A DNA stretch of 64,000 nucleotides. Source: Zantedeschia hybrid cultivar. Lineage: Eukaryota > Streptophyta > Magnoliopsida > Alismatales > Araceae. The notes under the pieces were generated by a model. That model saw only the letters and a list, made by a program, of their open reading frames with translations, had not been told where the DNA came from and made no database searches. The translations under genes and the position numbers were made by a program. Location of the stretch: the NCBI GenBank assembly GCA_030544215.1, contig JARZZO010000001.1:39149670-39213669 (forward strand), given 5' to 3'. Shown here piece by piece: positions 22,727 through 32,659 of the stretch. How positions within the stretch are numbered: the stretch's first letter is position 1; each line of letters opens with the position of its first letter.

Positions 22727-24930
22727 ATGTCGTCACCAAATCCTCTTCGTAGCATACTCGATGCTAACAAACTCACGGGACCAAATTATATTGATTGGCT
22801 CCGCAACCTGAAGATTGTCCTCAGGTGTAAGAAAATTGCTTAAGTCTTAGATCAGCTTGATCCGATACAACCTAGTGAAAATGCCAATGAAGATGAACTG
22901 ATGATTTACGAATGCTGGAAGGAGGACTCTATTAAAGTCCAATGTTATATGCTGGGTTTTATGTCTAATGAACTACAAAGACAGCATGATAATATGGAAG
23001 CTAAGGCCATTCTGAATCACCTACAAGAATTGTTTGGTGAACAGTCTAGAACAAAGAGATATGAGATGTCAAAGAAACTATTCATCACTAGAATGACTGA
23101 TGGCACATCTGTGCAAACACATGTGCTTAAAATGATAAAGTGGATAGAAAGGCTCGTGATGCTTGGCTTTGTTATGAATAATGACTAAAGCATCAATTTA
23201 ATCCTTCAATCCTTACCAGATTATTTTTCACAATTTATCATTAACTTCAATATGAATAAAATTGAGGTTACACTGGCTGAGCTGCTCAATATGTTGAAAA
23301 CAGCTGAAGGGACTATCCAAAAGGATAAGCCACATGTTACACTTATTGGTAAGACTAATAAGAAAAGGAAAGCTGGACAGACCTTTAAGAAAGGAAAGTC
23401 TAAGAAGCCAGTGAAAAGCAAGCCAGCTATTCAAAAGGACAAAGCAAAAGCCAATAATAAAGGTGAGTGTTTCCACTGCCATAAAGAACGACACTGGAAG
23501 AGAAACTATAAGATTTATCTAGCAGAAAAAGCAAAAGAGAAGCTTGGTGAAGCTTCATGTATACTCATGATTGATCTTAACTTGTCTGATAGAGAATCTA
23601 CATCTTGGGTATTAGATACTGGATGTGTTTCTTATATCTGCAATAACATACAAGTGCTAACAAGTAAAAGAAGATTGAATCGCGGAGACGTGGATCTGAG
23701 ACTTGGAAATAGAGCAAAGATTGCTGCAATAGCTATGGGGACAACAAGACTCAAGATGCCATCAGGAGACATATTGGAACTTAATGATTGTTATTATGTT
23801 CCAACTATTATTAGGAATATTATTTCCATTTCTTGTTTAGACAAAAAAAGATATTTTATGAAACTAGAGAATAATGGTTGTTCTATTTATCTAAGAGACA
23901 AAATATTTGCTTTTGGATATTTATTAAATGGTTTGTATTTACTTGATATTGCATATGATGTATGTCTAGTAAATAGGTCTCTTGAACAAATAGATAAAGA
24001 TGTGAATAAGTCATACCTATGGCATTGTAGGCTCGGTCATATAAATGAGAATATGATCATTAAGTTGCAAAAGAATGGATATCTTGATCCATTTGATTAG
24101 GAATCATTTACAACTTGTGAAGCTTGTCTCATGGGAAAATTGACTAAAGTTTCATTTTCTGGACATGGAGAAAGAGCTAAGGAATTATTGGAACTAATAC
24201 ATAGTGATGTATGTGGTCCAATGTCCACTCAAGCTGTGGGTGGGTACTCATACTTCGTCTCATTTACAGATGATTTCTCAAGATACGGCTGCATATATTT
24301 AATGAAATATAAGTCAAAAGTCTTTGAGAAATTTAAAGAATTTAAAAATGAAGTTGAGAACCAAACTATAAAGAGTATCAAGACTCTTCGATCTGATCGA
24401 GGGGGTGAATATTTAAGTATAGAATTCACACAATATCTGAAGAATAATGGTATTCTGTCTCAATGGACTCCTCATTATACACCATAGTTAAATGGTGTAT
24501 CGGAAAGGAGAAATCATACTCTATTAGATATGGTACGATCAATAATGAGTTATGCTAAACTTCCAATTTCTTTATGGGGATATGCACTATTGTCTGCTGC
24601 ATATCTATTGAACAAAGTTCTTAGTAAGTCAGTATCTTCCACTGCATATGAGATATGGAAAGGAAAGAAACCAGACTTTAAGCATGTTAGAGTCTGGGAT
24701 TGTCTTACACATGTCAAAAGACATGATCCAGATAAACTGGATTCCACAACAGAAAAATGTAGGTTTAAGGGATATCCAAAAGAGACTTTTGGATATTATT
24801 TCTATCAGTCCAGCGATCAAAAGGTGTTTGTCGCAAAAAGAGTTGTCTTCTTAGAGAAAGAATATCTTTTAAAAGAAGACAGTGGGAGCAAGATAGAACT
24901 GGAAGAAATATCAGACTCACAAATCAATGT
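22727..24930 (+). pseudogene. gag-pol: Copia E gag-protease-integrase, truncated
   Basis: A single frame runs from ATG 22727 (MSSPNPLRSILDANKLTG, typical copia gag start) to about 24930. It is broken only by four nonsense codons at 22841, 23186, 24098 and 24485. Order: gag; a zinc-knuckle segment CFHCHKERHWKRNY whose last Cys has become Tyr; protease WVLDTGC; pre-integrase LWHCRLGHINE with CEACLMGK; integrase core with D in FTDDFSRYG, D in LRSDRGGEY and E in NGVSERRN; and the C-terminal FGYYFYQSSDQKVFVAKRVV. After SGSKIELEEISDSQ the match to copia stops and repeat F begins, so RT, RNase H and the 3' LTR are lost. Confidence 0.85.
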
Positions 24931-26169
24931 AATAAGTACACATTTTTAGATAAACAATAGATGAAATTTATACACTATACTATCAATTTTATGTACAAAA
25001 TCACATGGAATAATAGATAAATCAATTATGCTTTCAAAATATTAAATTTGCAAAATTCGAATGTCAAATATCATCATTTCATGGATTAAGTAAGTGTGAT
25101 AATTTCATTTCTAATAAGAGCTTCTCGGCAATGATTTAATATATATTTAAATAATTTATTGAATGCCGCATGAACTTAACTGTTATTTTATGTAGATATA
25201 GGACATGAGCAAGCAGATGGCAAAGTGGTTAGACTACTTGGACTTCAGTGAAGTGACCAGGGTTCGAATCTTGTCAAAAATAACATTTTATTTTCATATT
25301 TTATCTTCAACTGGGGCCCACATGCCAACTAAGAGAGAGAGGGAGGAGGGAATCCTAAAATTTAAAAAGAGAGATATTTATTTCGAAATTCAAAATTCAA
25401 AATAGCTTTTATGGGCTTAAAAGAGGATCCTATAATTAAGGGAGAGCTTAATGCAGAAATTAAAACCCCTTTCTCACCTTTTTTAAATTCAAAATCTCAT
25501 TTGAAAACTATAAAATAAAGGAGAAGGGTGGGGGCTCGGGGAGGCTCGAAAATTCACAGCTTTGGAATTTTTTTAAACTCTCTACAACCTCCCCTAGCCG
25601 AATCCATCTCTCTCCCAATTTTTCTCTCTCTCTAACGCAGCTCTCTCTCTCTCCCTGTGTCTTCTCTCTCTGTCTCTCTTTTCCAGTTCGTTCTCTTTCC
25701 CCTGTGCTCTCTCTCTCTCTCTCCCGCTTGCTCACTCTCCTCCTCTCTGCCCACCAGTGCTGAGCCACGCGTCGGCCGCCTCCCTCGCCCTCGACGCTCG
25801 CACCTGCGAGCAGGAATTGTCCGCCACGCGGCAGCATGTAGCTGTTCGCGCCACCGCACATCGTCGCCCGAGCTCGCCTGCTTGAGTGCGGTGACAACAA
25901 CTTTGCCACATGGCGACCAGCGAGCGTTCGAGCCGGGCTCCATCGTCACCCGTGCCAGCCTCTGCCAGCTCGCCGCTCTTCGCCTCGCTACGCGGTGCCA
26001 CAAGGGCGCTTCCCGCCCGCCGCCTACACCCACTTCGCTCCCTACACCGGTACGAGACCTACGTCGACGCCTCTAGCTCGCCCGTACAGCGCCCGCTGCA
26101 CTGGTCAACCGTGCCCCTTAGAACACTCATCTGCCTCGGGTTCACTGCGCCCGATACCCATAGAAGCTC
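24925..26169 (+). repeat. Uncharacterised repeat family F, copy 2
   Basis: Inverted copy of the repeat at about 1.1-3.4 kb. It contains an AT-rich part, a tRNA-like segment (25213-25275), the GGGGCCCACATGCC word, a CT microsatellite (about 25618-25735) and a GC-rich block (about 25740-26110). Several open frames in the GC-rich block have no recognisable protein and overlap on both strands, so I do not call them. It is cut by the LTR of copia B at 26170. Confidence 0.5.
25213..25275 (+). other. tRNA-like segment (Pol III box A/B-like) in repeat F
   Basis: GCAGATGGCAAAGTGGTTAG (box A-like) begins the segment and GGTTCGAATCT (box B-like) lies at 25261-25271. It matches the segment at 2461-2523 with compensating differences in the central stem region. 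No CCA end, poly(A) tail or target duplication was seen. Confidence 0.55.
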
Positions 26170-27853
26170 TGTTGGGTTCGGTTGTAACCCCCGGCAAATC
26201 ACAGAAGCGGAAGAACATAAAACAAAATGATTTCCCAAATCGATTCGGGCTCCGATTGATGCAACAAAAACGATCTAAATAAATCATACGGGATTTATCA
26301 CCTTACACAGAATATGTTATCCTGTGAAAATCGATGCCGAACTCCATGTAGCTTTGAGCCGCACAAACATCCGGCCTTTGGAACTAATCCACACGAATCT
26401 TGCAGCAACGGAGTTTTCTTTTCCTTCAATCCACACAACACAACCCCCTGCCTCAAAGCTTCTGGGAAGAATCCTATTCTTCCAACTAAAACCACTTGAC
26501 GGCCAGGTATGAAATGGGTTGGATTAAAAATAGTAGCCTCTGCGGGTTGGAGAACACGGGTTTATAAAGGATTTAAAGGCGGCCGCTTGAACCGCCATTT
26601 CAGCCAATCCCGTCATTTCACCACCTTGGCTAAAAGTAACCACAGTTAAATGTTAAACCTTTTTATATACCAATATATTATTATTAGCTCATTTATCAAA
26701 TAAGCTTAATAATACATATATTATGTATATGTCCTTTATATCATTGTATATATACTTTTAAGCCATTTATAAATTCTTTTCCCAAAAGAATTTAATGCTT
26801 TAGTATATATTTTCCATACAATAATATTCCGTTCTGCAAGAGTTATTTGTGTGTGATCTTCTAAGCCCATTATCACTCTGGTTTAAAGATCCATTAACTT
26901 CTAATCTAATTAGAAGTAAATTAAACTGGTGATTCCCAATAACCGTTTAATTTGTTCCAGACCTTTTTGATCACGTTGGGTTAAGCAAATCCGCGTGATC
27001 CCAGAGGATGCCGAGTTCATCTATTCCCTGTCTGGCACCTGTTAGTCTTCAGTTACCGTATCGCTATAATCTCTCGCTCTTTCTATGAGTCTGATCCGAT
27101 CGTGTGGTATGGTTTCGTCAAACCACCAGTGATCGTGTCGTCTGACCACGACCTCCATAATAATTTCACGTTCGTTCCAAACGAACTGATACCACCCTAG
27201 CCAGGGATTTAGTGGAGCATCCATGTCATGACTCATTAACTGTCTATGATATATCTGACAGTGAACGATCCCCTCTTGACCATTAAAGGTCTTCGCATGT
27301 ATCCCGATGTGTCTAATAATTCAGTGTTTCATGACTTATGGCTAAAGTCACTTAAACCAATATTAAACCACACCAATCCTCATGCAAGACAACATTAATG
27401 TCTCAGGTCAAAGGATCAACGATACTACTGAGATAGATGGATCTTCAGTTGACATTAGGTATAATTAACCATCTGAAGATCCATCAGCGGATCAGTTCAG
27501 TGAACATCCTCCCAGGATGAACACCCACACATATGTACTGGTGCCCCGCACCTATGACCGTGAGATTAGTTATCTATACATCATGCGTGCTGATTTACAA
27601 ATAATCAATGTCCCAGAGTGATCACTCTCCAATCAGGAACAGTTTAAGGTATATGTCCATATACAGTCAAACTCACATTCGATATCCCATCTAAAAATTG
27701 ACTTTACAACCACATATCCCAAGGACAACGCAAAACAATCCACAGATTACAAGTTTACACTCTAATTACCACTTAATTATATTGAACAAGATTGTATAAC
27801 ACATTGGGCCTACACGACCCATAATTGGCCTGTAGGACACCCAAAAACCAACA
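26170..27853 (-). repeat. 3' LTR of Ty1/copia element B
   Basis: The 1684-bp LTR starts TGTTGGGTTCGGTTGTAACC and ends CCAAAAACCAACA, followed by ATCTCCCACTG, complement of the polypurine tract CAGTGGGAGAT. It matches 62770 to the window end closely and LTR A (3385-5030) more distantly. Left flank is AGCTC; the partner duplication lies beyond the window. Confidence 0.9.
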
Positions 27854-27983
27854 ATCTCCCACTGGTACTGCAGCCAATTGCCCACAGTCTTGAGGCACTT
27901 CTCTTCCTGCTGACACTCAAACACAATATGTGACAAAGGCTTAGTCAGTGGATATGCAATATTGTCTTCTGATGGTACACGCT
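27854..27983 (-). pseudogene. pol: Copia B polyprotein C-terminus (RNase H end), left of Tat1
   Basis: Minus-strand coding matches the end of RNase H in A (SEDNIAYPLTKPLS near 5105-5160). It stops at the ACGCT target duplication (27979-27983) of Tat1 and resumes at 56887 on the other side. Comparison with element A at 5145-5180 shows that the two flanks were contiguous before Tat1 inserted. Confidence 0.85.
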
Positions 27984-28675
27984 TGTGAGTGCTTAAAATG
28001 GGTGTGTGATTATCATGAAAAATCTATGTTGTTTAAGTGCAAAATAAGCCTATTAAAAAGAAACTAAGTGAAGTAATCGCCAGAAACTTTTGACTTAAAA
28101 GTTCTAAAAGAAAAAGTTTGATCGCCTACCTGTTTGGACGTGGGAGATGTTTAGCTCTTGGTTCCCCTCCTTCAACCGGCTGAAGAAAGGGAGCCCTTTC
28201 TTGTCTTTGTTCTTGCTTTGATTGTTGTTGAGTTTTGAGGATCGTCTAGAGTCCTTGTTGCTTTACTTGTTGATTCTCTCCCCTTTGATTCTTTGCAAGA
28301 AAATAGAAAGAGAAATGAAGAAACAAGGAGAACTTAAGCAAAAGCAATATCCATTCTAAACAGAGTTTTAAACATGCAACTGAACAGAAAACCCATTTGT
28401 TGGGATGGTCTTTGAAACCCCTTTATCAAATTGGTTTTGAAAATAATGCTAGTGTTGTGTGTGTTGCATGGAGTGATGTGATGAAGAATATAAGATTAAT
28501 GAGGATGTGAATATGAAAAGAATGCAGAAATGAATTGAAAAACTTATGTCAGATGGATGAAGAATGGAAAGTCTTGGTCTTGAATGGATGCCGACAGCAC
28601 TTCAGTTTTTCAGCGCTTGGACGTCGTTGCTTCGATTTCTTCTTCAACCCTTTTTTACCCATTCAAGAGACAGGA

Positions 28676-28683
28676 TATTTATA
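28676..28683 (-). promoter_or_regulatory. TATA box of Tat1 3' LTR
   Basis: TATAAATA on the minus strand. The same word is at 56286-56293 in the 5' LTR, where it would drive the gag-pol transcript. Confidence 0.5.
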
Positions 28684-28789
28684 GACTTCCTGGCATCCAC
28701 GGATTTACATGGAGAAATCTTAAGATTTATCCATCTTAACCAACAGATAAATACAGATTAATTCATCTTTATCTATAATTATCTAAAAC

Positions 28790-29076
28790 ACGTCGACAAT
28801 GAGCGACGCCTTTCAGACTGATTAAGATAAAGATAAGTATCCGGGAAAAACTTATCTATATCTGTAATTAGATAAAACGCGTCGTCCATAAAAGACGCCT
28901 TTTACACTAATTAAGATAAGGATAAACATCCGGAAGAGAAGTAGAAATAACTTAGGAAACCTAAAACGCGTCGTGACTGGTAGACGTCTTTTTAGCTAAT
29001 TAATCAATTAATTAAAATTTAAATTTAAACATTAAAATAAGAATAAACTCTAAATAGCGTCTACACAGGTCGACGT
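28790..29076. repeat. Four GCGTC-N10-GACGC modules in U3 of Tat1 3' LTR
   Basis: Modules start at 28790, 28879, 28978 and 29057, each with a 10-nt spacer of different sequence. Outer arms are CTAAAAC/ATAAAAC on the left and CCTTTTA/TCTTTTA on the right. On the minus strand all lie about 110-400 bp upstream of the TATA box. Confidence 0.9.
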
Positions 29077-29271
29077 CTTTTAGACTTCTTCATATTTTAA
29101 CTGAAATTTGAATTAAAATCAATTTAATTGATTAACTTAAATCATGTTTGTTAAACCCGACACTCAAAAAGATCAATAAAAATTAATCAATGATTAATAT
29201 TAGACCATTATGAGGCATTATTATATGATATGAAATTTACTCGAAATGATGTCAAATTTAGCGTGTCTACA

Positions 29272-30475
29272 GCTGCCTCACCTTGGCATCGTCTTTGCAA
29301 GGGAATGAAATAAAATGGAATGTACTGAAAAGGTGATGCCAAGGTGTGATGAGACACACTCTTAATATCACATGATTGGAATTTTTCTCAAAATCATCAA
29401 TGAAGATAGTTCAAAGAGATAAATGGAATCAATCCTGTCTGGATGAGGTAGACAAGGAAATAAAATAAAGTCGATCAACCTCCTCAGAGTGGGAAGTACC
29501 CCAGGTCATAGACACTGTAGTTTTCATCATGGGGAGCGTTTGCCAGCAAATGTGGACGTGCTGCAACCATGATGGATCTTAAAAGAAAACAAGAAATATT
29601 GGGATAAAGAATCCAAGAAAGGATAAAATTCCAAGGATATCTTCAAGCGAACCTCAAAGATAATCAAGATACTCAATTCAGAATGGAATATTTCGTATCA
29701 TGTTGGGATTATTTGATTAATGGTCTGAAACTTAATCAGTAATTAATCCTTATCATAGTGATTTCAAAATCCTATATGATGCATGCTGGGCTAAAAGAAA
29801 AATATAAAGTCAACTAAAATATAAATTAATCAAGGATAATATTGTTAAATTGTCATTAATGAGTCAAGACACCAATTCTTGTAATCCAGTGTTAAGCCGA
29901 AGCTCGTTTATCCACACACCGTTTTACAAAAGTGGAACCATCGTCCTCACTAATTAACAATCCAACGGCCTATCAGTGCAATTAAGAATTCTCTGGAATT
30001 ATCACTGTTTTTGTTGTAAGGGAACTCAAATTCCAGTTTCATCACAAGGTCCTTGATATAGTCTAGTAAATATTTAATATATAGTAATGCAAATGAATTA
30101 CATGGAAAGAGTACAAGGATAGAAATAACCATCTTTTTAGCCACAGTCAAGACTTCTAAACTCCCACAGTGGGATCTTCTTGAGATTTTCAGCTTCATTT
30201 GAATTTTCTGATTTTCCTGCAATCAAAATCATTAATAATTCCAAACACATATTTAATTTAAGCATCAAAAACCACAGAACTTTGGGTAAATAACAGAGAT
30301 GTTGAAACGCGTCATGTCGCGAAGACGCCATTCAATCTTGAAAACGCGGCGGTTTTCCTCGACGCCTTTTACTCACAGAAACAGGTTTCTGGCTGTTCTC
30401 TACTTGGATTCCAACTCTTCCAATACACATCCCTTTTCCAACCCAGAAAAGTCTTCCTAGGATCGCAATTCCTTC
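29272..30475. other. Tat1 spacer between 3' LTR and antisense PMD-like gene
   Basis: No gene is supported. The sequence is conserved with Tat2 14980-16206, so it is part of the element. It ends with two modules (30309, 30346) and the promoter of the antisense gene. Confidence 0.7.
30309..30365. repeat. Two modules directly upstream of the PMD-like gene TATA box
   Basis: Modules start at 30309 (GCGTC...GACGC) and 30346 (GCGGC...GACGC), both with a 10-nt spacer. They end about 110 bp before the TATA box at 30476. Confidence 0.85.
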
Positions 30476-30483
30476 TATATAAA
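30476..30483 (+). promoter_or_regulatory. TATA box of antisense PMD-like gene 1 of Tat1
   Basis: TATATAAA in the context CCTTCTATATAAAC, conserved with Tat2, about 140 bp before the ATG at 30618. It points toward gag-pol, that is, antisense to the element's genomic RNA. Confidence 0.65.
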
Positions 30484-30617
30484 CACCATTAAGTTGTTTT
30501 CAAGCAATCCTACCATAATCCAAAGATCCAAGGTTGAATTTTCCTTCAAGATTTCAAGGTTTTTTCAAGGTCTCCAAGGTTTCCAAGCTTCAAGAAAGAA
30601 GAAACCCGAAAAAGAGG

Positions 30618-31995
30618 ATGAGTTCTTCAAACAAGAGGATGAAGATGTCGCTGGAGAAGATCTCCGACATGGAGAATCACCTCATCGGAAGGGGTCCCAA
30701 TCTCCAAGTAAGTTGAATTAACTTCCCTTCAATTCTTCTTCTTGTTCCTTTATGTTCTTCAATTGATCTTGTTCTTCAAACTCTTCAATCCTTCTTTTCA
30801 GACTTACCCCATGTTTCCCGGCCCGAGGAAATTTACCTCTCTCCCTTGGATTCGCAAACTTGCAAAAAGTGTTAAGCTTCCCATGCAAGTTTTCATCTCC
30901 AAGTGGAATCTTCAAGGCTTAGTGGTGCTCGCCAAACACTACAAGAGTCCGAACATGGATTGGGCGGCCATGGGTGCCTTGATCGAATGGTGGCATCCCC
31001 AAACCCATACGTTCTTCTTCCAAGACTTTGAGTGCACTATCCTTTTGGAGGAGGCGGAGCTTCTGTTGGGTCTCCCAATGACCAAAGATAAGATGGCTTT
31101 AACAAGAGAGAGAATCACCGGTCAATAATTGTTGACATCAATCATGAAGGATCCTTCAGAAGCTAAAGGATGCCTTACCAATAAAGGGATCAATCTTGCA
31201 AAGCTTGCTGAGTGGACTCTGTACAAGATCGATGACCTAAGGGAGGACGAAGCGGAAGATGTGACGAAAGCTTTCGTCACATGCCTTGCCGGTGCTCTAT
31301 TCTTCCCTGCGCAAGACAACATCTTGGAAGATGATCAGGTCAGTGCTATCTGTGCGATCTTTGAAGGTAAATTCATAAGTACTGCGCTCTTGGCTTACCT
31401 TTACAGTGGGCTTTCTGCGGCATCTGTGGGTCGTCCTCCCTACAGGTGCATGTTACTCTTTGCTCTGTGGGTTGAACTTCACTTCAAATTCAAGTACTGC
31501 AAGAGGATGCCTCCAAGACCGTCTCAAATTTACATGAATAGTCCGATCCACTGTATTGCCAACATTGTAAAGTTCAACGAGCGCATGGTCAATAAAGTCT
31601 CAAAGCTCAAGTCCCGAGCCGACTGGAGGGAGTATCTGAAGTGCATAACATCTGACATATTTGACTCTTCTCCACTCGCTCTTGTTGGAAAGCCTGTTAG
31701 GGTGCGCCGTGCAGCGGGAGCAGATCTCAAGTTGATTGGAGCCACCGAGTTCGTGTTATACAACCCTCATCGGTGCCTTACTCAACTTAGCTTGAATCGT
31801 CATGAATTCCCCGAGTTATCTCTTACATCCCCGATCAAGAAGCGTGCTTTGGAATCCGACGAAGATTATGAAGCCACAGAACTTATCACTACTTTGTGGA
31901 ACCTTGGCTTCAGTTATCGTGTAAAATCCTCTAAAAATAGAGATAGAGGATTGAAATTTCCATACCTCCAAGGTCTTCATGAAATTCTTCCTTAA
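30618..31995 (+). pseudogene. PMD-like gene 1 of Tat1 (two exons), antisense to gag-pol
   Basis: Exon 1 is 30618-30707 (MSSSNKRMKMSLEKISD), the intron 30708-30801 (GTAAGT...TTTCAG, 94 bp), and exon 2 30802-31995 joined in phase 0, giving about 427 codons. Exon 2 has SLPWIRKLA, GALIEWWHPQTHTFFF, ILLEEAELLLGLP, AFVTCLAGALFFPAQDNILE, LAYLYSGLSAASVG, LLFALWVELHFKF and LIGATEFVLYNPHRC, ending with SPIKKRALESDED. The WHPQTHTFFF/AELLLGLP signature is of the plant mobile domain / DUF7745 type, which in host proteins such as MAIN and MAIL1 is nuclear and linked to gene and transposon silencing. A single nonsense codon (TAA, 31126-31128, Gln in Tat2) breaks this copy. Conservation of exon, intron and TATA in Tat2 argues for a real gene. 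Molecular function is unknown. Confidence 0.65.
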
Positions 31996-32029
31996 GTGTC
32001 TTTTTTTCTTTTCTTTCTCTTTTTGATGT

Positions 32030-32052
32030 AATAAAAGATTTCATTGAATAAA
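32030..32052 (+). terminator. Poly(A) signals of PMD-like gene 1
   Basis: Two AATAAA words (32030-32035 and 32047-32052) lie about 35-55 bp after the stop codon of gene 1. Confidence 0.5.
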
Positions 32053-32174
32053 GAATTATTTTTCATGCCTTGAAATCCTTCCTTAACTTCCTGTGATGTA
32101 TTCATGATTTTTCCTTTAGTAAAAACTGGATTTTTTCTGAAAATATGACAGTTCGGGTTCTGTTAATGCAAAAC

Positions 32175-32518
32175 GCGTCCACTCAGAAAGACGCCTTTCA
32201 ACCATAATTCATTTTCCAGAAATTCAGTTAAATCCTCAAAAATCCTGTATTAACCTTAAAACGCGTCTATCCTCCCAGACGCTTTTTAGTTCTCTCTCCT
32301 ACTTTTTCCAGGACTCTGCCATTAATTCCGTAATTAATCTCCTAAAACGCGTCTAGATGTACATACGCCTTTTTTCATCATGCTGCGTACGGTTCTGACT
32401 AGAATTGGCGGTAACCTGAAACACGTCATCCCAAGTGGACGCCTTTCACTCAATTTCAAACAGCTGGCCTTGCCGCCTCAACTTATGCGCCATAAAATGC
32501 GTCTACCTGAGTCGACGC
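32175..32518. repeat. Five GCGTC-N10-GACGC modules between the two antisense genes
   Basis: Modules start at 32175, 32263, 32349, 32423 and 32499; every spacer is 10 nt. They fill the interval between the poly(A) signals of gene 1 and the ATG of gene 2 (32660), where the promoter of gene 2 should be. Confidence 0.9.
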
Positions 32519-32659
32519 CTTTTAACTTTTCGTTTACAGAGCCGCGAAGGCCCCCCTTTCTTCCTCACTTTCTCCCTTGCTTTCTCTCTCTTCGAGCTCT
32601 CCGGCGACCTCTCCGGCCATCTCGTCCTTTTCTTCCTCAAAACTCCCTCTTCCAAGATC

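Larger units (their letters stand above)
27984..29271 (-). repeat. 3' LTR of Tat1
   Basis: It starts TGTGAGTGCTTAAAATG and ends GTGTCTACA. The adjacent GCTGCCTCACCTTGGC (29272 onward) is the complement of a purine-rich tract GCCAAGGTGAGGCAGC, the likely plus-strand primer site. Four modules lie at 28790-29076, in U3 upstream of the TATA word at 28676-28683 when read on the minus strand. Confidence 0.93.

Noticed and set aside
25213..25275. A functional tRNA gene
   Set aside because: Acceptor and T-stem pairing is incomplete, and the segment is embedded in a repeat with a diverged second copy.
25508..26282. Several open frames of 89-139 codons on both strands
   Set aside because: Composition-driven frames in CT- and GC-rich repeat DNA; no shared protein, and frames differ from the other repeat copy.
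28790..29076. Modules as microRNA hairpins
   Set aside because: Stems of 6-10 bp with 10-nt loops are far too short for a plant miRNA precursor. The fixed spacer with variable sequence fits protein binding better, though small-RNA origin is not excluded.
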